Assembly (NCBI GenBank): GCA_024399035.1
Contig: JAKSID010000017.1
Span: 1 to 55,050, forward strand
Source of the DNA: Fibrobacter sp.
GTDB lineage: Bacteria > Fibrobacterota > Fibrobacteria > Fibrobacterales > Fibrobacteraceae
Direction of reading: 5' to 3'
DNA: 55,050 bases
A program made the translations under genes and the position numbers. The notes under the pieces are model-generated. The model was not told the origin of the DNA. It saw only the letters and a program-made list of their open reading frames with translations, and did not search any database. This document shows, piece by piece, positions 51,001 through 55,050 of the stretch (position 1 is the stretch's first letter; the number at the start of each line of letters is the position of its first letter).

Positions 51001-54000
51001 CTACGGATATTGCCCGCGATAACTTTAATGACGACTTGGACGAAGAAAGCGATCCTCCTGTCTATATCAACGGAACTGAAAATAACTCCGGTGAACGTAA
51101 GTACGATACCGAAGACATTAACAAGAACGGTTCCTTGGACAAGGACATTAGCTATGTCCGTTATCGCATCGATTTGACCGATACCAATATCGCCAACTTT
51201 GAAGAATTGAAGAACGGCTGGCGCAAGTGGCGCATTCCGCTGAACCAGTACGATACGGTTGTTTCTGCAAATGGCAGTGACTACTTGACCATTCTTTCTG
51301 AATCCCAGTTCTCCAGACTTTGGATGGGTCACTTGAATCCTGGTGTTGCCGAGGCTAAGGTGCAAATTGTCGGCCTTGCTGTGGTGGGCAATGCTTGGGA
51401 AGAAACCACTGTGGCTGACTACTATAGAACCAGCTCCAATGAAAATTCCCAGATTGTTGAAGTGAACGGATCTGCACAGCAGGTTTCTGAATCTGTAAGC
51501 ACCAAGGATACGACGTTCATCACTGTTACAACCATTAATAACCGTGAAAACTCCAACAAATACCACAAGTCTCCCAATACCACTACCGAACGCGATTCTG
51601 ATACTAACGCCCCGCTGAAGGAAACAGCACTTGTCCTTGACTACCATAACATGAATCCTGGTCAGGAAGTTGGCGTTACCCGAATCTTTGAATCGGACAA
51701 GAAGGATTTCTCTAGCTATAAGTCCTTGAAGATGGAAATCCATTACGCCATCGAGGACAAGGATATTCGCGATCGACTTTCTCAGGCTCCGGTCCGTTTT
51801 GCAATGCAGTTCGGTGAAGGCTCCTTGGAAGGCTCTTCGGATTACTACGAATGGAGCTTCCGCCCGGTGATGTACTCCTGCAAGAGCTCCGAACGCGAAG
51901 AAGACTGCCACGAACAGAACTGGCTTGATAACGCCTTTGCAATGGACTTGACTGAATTCTCTAACTTGAAGAGAAACCGTCGTCCGCCTTTCATTGTCGC
52001 AGTAGAAAAGGACATTGATCCTAAGCCCGGTGAAGCTGATCGCGAAGAGAAAATTCGTTTGATCGGTAATCCGTCTATTACAAGCATTGACTGGATTCGC
52101 TTTGTGGTTATCGCAGACTCTGGCGCCTCTGCCGAAGACTTGAAGGGTACTTTCTGGCTGGATGACTTGCGCCTGTCTGAAATGGATACGGACTGGGGTT
52201 ACGCTGCCCGCGTTGGCGGCCAGGTGAACTTTGCTGACTTCGTTGCCCTTTCTGGTAAGGTTCGTTATCAGGATGGTAACTTCGCAACCCTTTCTACTTC
52301 GAATGGTTCCCCGAAGCCTAAGATTTCTGATGCGGCTGCTCAGTTGGATGTTGCTGCCGACTTCACCATGAACTTGAACAAGTTCTTAAACGATAGTGCT
52401 GGCTTCCACATTCCGCTGTCCATGGGTTATCATACCACGACCAAGCGCCCGTACATGAAGCCCACGGATGACTTGCACTTGAAGAAGAACAACTTCATCG
52501 ACTTGACCAGCGACATGTTCCAGAATGAACTGGATGTTGATTCTAGAACTAAAGAACAGAAACTCCGCGATAGTATTGAATCCAAGGGTTACCAGTCCTT
52601 TGTTCGTGAAAAGAGCTTTGGCATTAGCTACCGTAAGGATTACAAGGCTCATGAGACCAAGTTGGGCGAGGTGCTTTCCCAGATGTTCCTGGAACGTCCG
52701 GCATTTAGCTACAGCTATAACGAATCCGAAGGCCAGTCCACTACCAGTTCTGACTCCACTTATTCTTATCACACGATCTTGGAATATAAGCTGGGCACGT
52801 TCAGCATGTTCAAGTTCAGGCCTTTCGAAAGCCTTTCCAAGTACAAGTTGCTGAAGGACTTTGCAAAGTCTGAATTCGAACCTTGGCCCCAGACTTTCGA
52901 CTTGACCTTATTTGACTTGAACTATGTGCGCTATGTGAACCAGAACCGCGATCCGGATTATGTGGAACCGCAGGTGGACAAGGTGGTTACCTACACCACG
53001 GAACTTAACCACAAGTTGAATATGCGTTGGAACATCTTCTCGTTCCTTACCACAAGCTATTCCTTGAATATTCGCCGCGATATGTTCGGTGGTGGAGACC
53101 GCGAAGGCTTTGCCAAGGAAAATTTCTTTACCACGCGTGAGGGTGGATTCCTTGCTAGTGGCTATGTCTTTGACTATGACCATTCCGACCGTAAGGTGTA
53201 CGTATCCGAAGGTGAACCGGTGATCATTGCAACGGATACCATTCCCAAGGTGAATGCGAATGGCGACACCATGGTAATCAACATGCAGGATCCGGATTCC
53301 TATGAAATCCGCTATGACAGCACCGCGACTTACAAGGTGGATAGTGTGGGTACAAAGGAATACGGTCGTTCTTATGGTATTCTTAGAGACGAACGTTCTC
53401 GTAGCCAGCAGTTCAAGATTGGTTTCAATCCCCGCATTATTCCGTTCGTGCCGTTCAGCATGAACTATACTACGGACTTTAACCAGCAGAAAACGATTCC
53501 TAACGATTACGATTTGATGGACGAAACTACCATCGAAAAGAATTTCTGGACTGTTTCTCAGACAAACCGTTTTGAATTTACACCCACCTTCAAGATTCTT
53601 GACTTTGTGAAGAATTTTGGCAAGAAAACCGCTGTAGCCAAGGCCTTTGAAAAAATCAAGTGGCGCGAAATTCGCTTTAGCTGGAATGCAAGCACCAATA
53701 CGGTGGGCGAAAACTTTACCCTGTCCCAGCTTTACGAAGACCAGGGCGTAACTCCGTTCCAGTATTACCTTTATGGCCTGGGTATCGGTAATGGCTACCG
53801 CAATCGCGGCCTTTGGAATATTGTCTCTGGCGAAATGGGCATGGATGACCGTGATGACTACAGAGGCTTTGGTGAGTACCGCAACCATCATGTAGATACC
53901 CTTGTCTATCAGGGCAATTTCCGTCATTCAATTTCTCGACAGTTCCAGACCTCTACAAGCATTACCTTGCCGATTTGGGATATTGGCTTGTCTGGTGATT

Positions 54001-54932
54001 TGCAGTGGAAGCAGGACTTCGCTCAGTCCAGAGAATATCCTCTGTATATTGATACGACTACCATCTGGCCGCGTATTGGCTTGACAATGACCGTTCCCAA
54101 CTTTGCCCAGAAGGTCAGTTTCTTGAATTCCTTCCGTAGTGTTTCTACTAGTCACAGGTTTGATTTCTCTTACACGACTGCGGTTCGTCCGTTCCAGAGC
54201 GCAGAAGATTCCTGGGCAATGTCCATCAACTTCAACCCGTTGGTCCGTATTACCTTTATGCTCCAGAATAGCATGCGCATTGAAAACAGCGTTCGCTTGA
54301 AGATTGAAGATACGGATCGTCGCCCGAAGGAAGAACTGATTTCTTGCACCAACTGGACTCCTGAAGACCCGACTTGCCAGGATGGCAACACGAAGGATAC
54401 TACGGATTACTTCTGGGAAACTCCTTGGATCCATACGTCACTGTACAACGACTTTGCCATTAACATTGGTGATGACTTTACTGTAACCTATCCGCTGAAA
54501 CTTGACAAGGCTGTGAAAATCTGGAAGTGGTATTACAAGTTCAAGAATCCCATTGACTTGAAGCTTACTGCTGGTTATGACTTTAAGAAGACCATCCGTA
54601 AGGAATACGACCCTGTGGAAGGCTACGATAAGGAAACCGAGTCTGAAGCTACTGATGGCGTATTCAAACGCTGGAACTACAAGTCTCCCATCTCTGGTGA
54701 CGACATGCAAAAGTCTTTCTACAGTCCTAAGCTTGAGATGACTGATAGAACGGTGCCATCTCGTACTCATGAATGGTTCATTAGGCCGTCTGCAAGCTAC
54801 ACGTTCAATAAGATTGCCTCTTTGAGCTCTTACATTGAATACCGCCAGATTCACGAAAAGCTGGACGATGAAACAGCTCACCTCCGCCAGATCCTGCAGT
54901 TCGAACTGGCTCTGATGTTGAGATTCAATTAG
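48036..54932 (+). CDS. sprA: SprA/Sov-type type IX secretion outer membrane translocon protein
   Basis: The 2298-residue protein matches SprA (Sov in Porphyromonas), the giant beta-barrel channel of the type IX secretion system, which carries folded proteins across the outer membrane. Evidence is the family size (usually about 2300-2500), a signal peptide, the N-terminal motif FMVKGKIGPYITVEIQNVEE, the LVEDFEATGSGL...W-ASPP motif near residues 790-820, many repeated amphipathic strands, and an aromatic/Asn C-terminus (LALMLRFN) as in outer membrane barrels. The start is a GTG at 48036 with only a weak ribosome binding site; an ATG at 48069 would leave a short signal peptide. Other T9SS genes are not in the window. 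Confidence 0.92.
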   Translation: MAFGLKHWWIAMGVAVAAGLAWSQSDSSTVISASDSTAMDPAENEWQPTLQYISLPPSVNPLNGLLPFSGVGASPNLMSNNKGQVFSHDIDVATREMDVSEKRVNSISRDTMTLWSAHYPELTDYVADMYDIGRKRLWLNGLVGQASGGYETPETGSVFDITIPVTMPAWMRDFGLDKPKLMLQGSMDIRLKGYGEYDNAEGSTKTSLWPSPTLNYTPNFMVKGKIGPYITVEIQNVEEGLGTKNQVRVVYEESYKGEFEDYILQRVEAGTTNLALTGTELTGYSENHQGLFGIKADWKLGDWRLTTIASQDGGSQEEYTLKANESTSEFQVLDKQFISYRYYFLNHEARNAYINEAITGRKTSSYVATNLKLYKRGATNAVTGVVDNVTVVYKTPSGKTIKKLVERLVEIPSSDFTYDSKMGVVKINGVNRNTLVAASWSGDGTDRTGTTVRDRSELVLIQWDAALSELESIDKLMLRNVYSIGIADGSSSNFVLRMKNKSGIAGSFLKTLGLVDASTGTPQVNDAAIFTKNASGSYTGEMWLPCLPYTDSVYLGKPNAVELARQNCLEPLRLLDSTDAMAQLYNLPVYNLNRYTNRFYFESVGKRRNSTLSVRDPSSSYAVNGNSCMDISPGTEKVTAGSTTLIRGTDYEVNYELGQIELLSERALDPNKEIKVSFECEPLFEIDNKLLLGARAELPLDLYGFGTGSVFGLTALYKSQSTTAKTPTLGSEPYSSTLLGMNLRLQDTVNVLTELVNKIPGINTTAASSWRFEAELAASRHNANTSGNTSALVEDFEATGSGLTYPLSRLSWYQASPPGGVSDNPSTYIEDLDYRHQGEFIWHSNNTELYKNIYPKVGNSDVDNQHLTVLKMTLRANDNLSGKSWGGVMRPNSSYYQDMSNMKYIEVVARGNVGSIYLDLGLISEDLAINGFAPNGTYDGENDLGTTTALNDKGLDGKTGSEEQRQVWDCRISGCVSQIYDASNSSNFSTDIARDNFNDDLDEESDPPVYINGTENNSGERKYDTEDINKNGSLDKDISYVRYRIDLTDTNIANFEELKNGWRKWRIPLNQYDTVVSANGSDYLTILSESQFSRLWMGHLNPGVAEAKVQIVGLAVVGNAWEETTVADYYRTSSNENSQIVEVNGSAQQVSESVSTKDTTFITVTTINNRENSNKYHKSPNTTTERDSDTNAPLKETALVLDYHNMNPGQEVGVTRIFESDKKDFSSYKSLKMEIHYAIEDKDIRDRLSQAPVRFAMQFGEGSLEGSSDYYEWSFRPVMYSCKSSEREEDCHEQNWLDNAFAMDLTEFSNLKRNRRPPFIVAVEKDIDPKPGEADREEKIRLIGNPSITSIDWIRFVVIADSGASAEDLKGTFWLDDLRLSEMDTDWGYAARVGGQVNFADFVALSGKVRYQDGNFATLSTSNGSPKPKISDAAAQLDVAADFTMNLNKFLNDSAGFHIPLSMGYHTTTKRPYMKPTDDLHLKKNNFIDLTSDMFQNELDVDSRTKEQKLRDSIESKGYQSFVREKSFGISYRKDYKAHETKLGEVLSQMFLERPAFSYSYNESEGQSTTSSDSTYSYHTILEYKLGTFSMFKFRPFESLSKYKLLKDFAKSEFEPWPQTFDLTLFDLNYVRYVNQNRDPDYVEPQVDKVVTYTTELNHKLNMRWNIFSFLTTSYSLNIRRDMFGGGDREGFAKENFFTTREGGFLASGYVFDYDHSDRKVYVSEGEPVIIATDTIPKVNANGDTMVINMQDPDSYEIRYDSTATYKVDSVGTKEYGRSYGILRDERSRSQQFKIGFNPRIIPFVPFSMNYTTDFNQQKTIPNDYDLMDETTIEKNFWTVSQTNRFEFTPTFKILDFVKNFGKKTAVAKAFEKIKWREIRFSWNASTNTVGENFTLSQLYEDQGVTPFQYYLYGLGIGNGYRNRGLWNIVSGEMGMDDRDDYRGFGEYRNHHVDTLVYQGNFRHSISRQFQTSTSITLPIWDIGLSGDLQWKQDFAQSREYPLYIDTTTIWPRIGLTMTVPNFAQKVSFLNSFRSVSTSHRFDFSYTTAVRPFQSAEDSWAMSINFNPLVRITFMLQNSMRIENSVRLKIEDTDRRPKEELISCTNWTPEDPTCQDGNTKDTTDYFWETPWIHTSLYNDFAINIGDDFTVTYPLKLDKAVKIWKWYYKFKNPIDLKLTAGYDFKKTIRKEYDPVEGYDKETESEATDGVFKRWNYKSPISGDDMQKSFYSPKLEMTDRTVPSRTHEWFIRPSASYTFNKIASLSSYIEYRQIHEKLDDETAHLRQILQFELALMLRFN

Positions 54933-54975
54933 AGCAAGCCGAACGTCGCGGCCGCCGAGTTTGCTCGAGCGGACA

Positions 54976-55000
54976 TAAAGAAAAAGTCCCGTTTGTGATG
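54976..55000 (+). terminator. Possible left half of the sprA terminator
   Basis: An A-rich segment with AAAAAGTCCCG has the form of the left arm of an intrinsic terminator, but no matching CGGGAC arm follows before the presumed insertion sequence end at about 55000. The right arm may lie beyond the insertion. Confidence 0.4.
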
Positions 55001-55050
55001 TGAACCCCGAAAGTTGGACAAAACTTTCGGGGTTTTCATGTATAAAAAAC
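55001..55050 (+). mobile_element. Probable left end of an IS3-family insertion sequence (cut by window edge)
   Basis: The sequence TGAACCCCGAAAGTTGGACA (55001-55020) has the form of an IS3-family terminal repeat ending in AGTTGGACA. It is followed by a 13-base-pair inverted match (55003-55015 with 55022-55034) and an ATG at 55038 opening MYKK, which resembles the start of an OrfA transposase. Only about 50 bases are visible, so the element and its orientation are tentative. The hairpin could alternatively be an ordinary terminator of sprA. Confidence 0.5.
55038..55050 (+). CDS. Possible start of an IS3 OrfA transposase (partial)
   Basis: Only four codons, Met-Tyr-Lys-Lys, are visible before the window ends. 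The call rests on position just inside a likely IS3-family terminal repeat, and GGGG four to eight bases upstream could serve as a ribosome binding site. Confidence 0.3.

Noticed and set aside
50250..51911. A 553-codon open frame on the minus strand inside sprA
   Set aside because: sprA is continuous over 2298 codons with family motifs; the antisense frame is a shadow.
1..55050. CRISPR arrays, tRNA or rRNA genes, prophage
   Set aside because: I saw no regularly spaced repeats, no tRNA-like cloverleaf or 3' motif, no rRNA stretches and no phage structural genes in the gaps between genes.

Overview
The window looks like a chromosomal segment from a Fibrobacter-type bacterium (phylum Fibrobacterota, probably a rumen or gut cellulose degrader). 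The evidence is family content: one protein of the Fibrobacter succinogenes major paralogous domain (about 29952-30524), two proteins of the TIGR02147 / DUF4423 paralogous family (2248-3099 and 30580-31428), poly-serine linkers, a secreted family 44 glycoside hydrolase, two proteins with C-terminal domains resembling type IX secretion (T9SS) sorting signals, and a 2298-residue SprA/Sov-type T9SS translocon protein. No tRNA, rRNA, CRISPR array or prophage was seen. No gene-free stretch exceeds 300 bases; the longest are 13714-13957 and 43127-43384.

Left part (1-13.7 kb): a cysteine-rich conserved protein cut by the window edge; a small membrane protein; a short-chain dehydrogenase; a TIGR02147 gene overlapping a lipoprotein gene; an alpha/beta hydrolase; then a minus-strand group of HD-GYP phosphodiesterase, SGNH hydrolase, metallo-beta-lactamase-fold lipoprotein and a double-AAA ATPase; then divergently batA and batB.

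Centre (13.9-27.4 kb): two envelope-spanning gene sets lie back to back. The first is a compact operon of a DUF4956 membrane protein, an HlyD-type adaptor, a TolC-like outer membrane protein, a VTC-type polyphosphate-polymerase-fold protein and a lamin-tail-domain lipoprotein. I regard it as the best candidate here for an undescribed system. The second is TolC, HlyD and two ABC-2 permeases with no ATPase gene. The GH44 cellulase follows.

Right-centre (27.4-43.1 kb): a YugP-type zinc peptidase, ScpA with an unusually long acidic tail, the FISUMP lipoprotein-like secreted protein, a second TIGR02147-lipoprotein cassette, a secreted HExxH protein, GlmS, an FKBP lipoprotein, an M23 endopeptidase, and a minus-strand operon of a leucine-rich-repeat protein and two S41 peptidase lipoproteins.

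Right part (43.1-55.05 kb): an AIPR-family (abortive-infection-type) protein behind a promoter and 5' hairpin, a biotin-dependent carboxyltransferase subunit that fits succinate/propionate metabolism, a small beta-barrel protein, and sprA. The last about 50 bases look like the end of an IS3-family insertion sequence that landed downstream of sprA, possibly inside its terminator. Many genes end in clear intrinsic terminators, several of them bidirectional between convergent genes.
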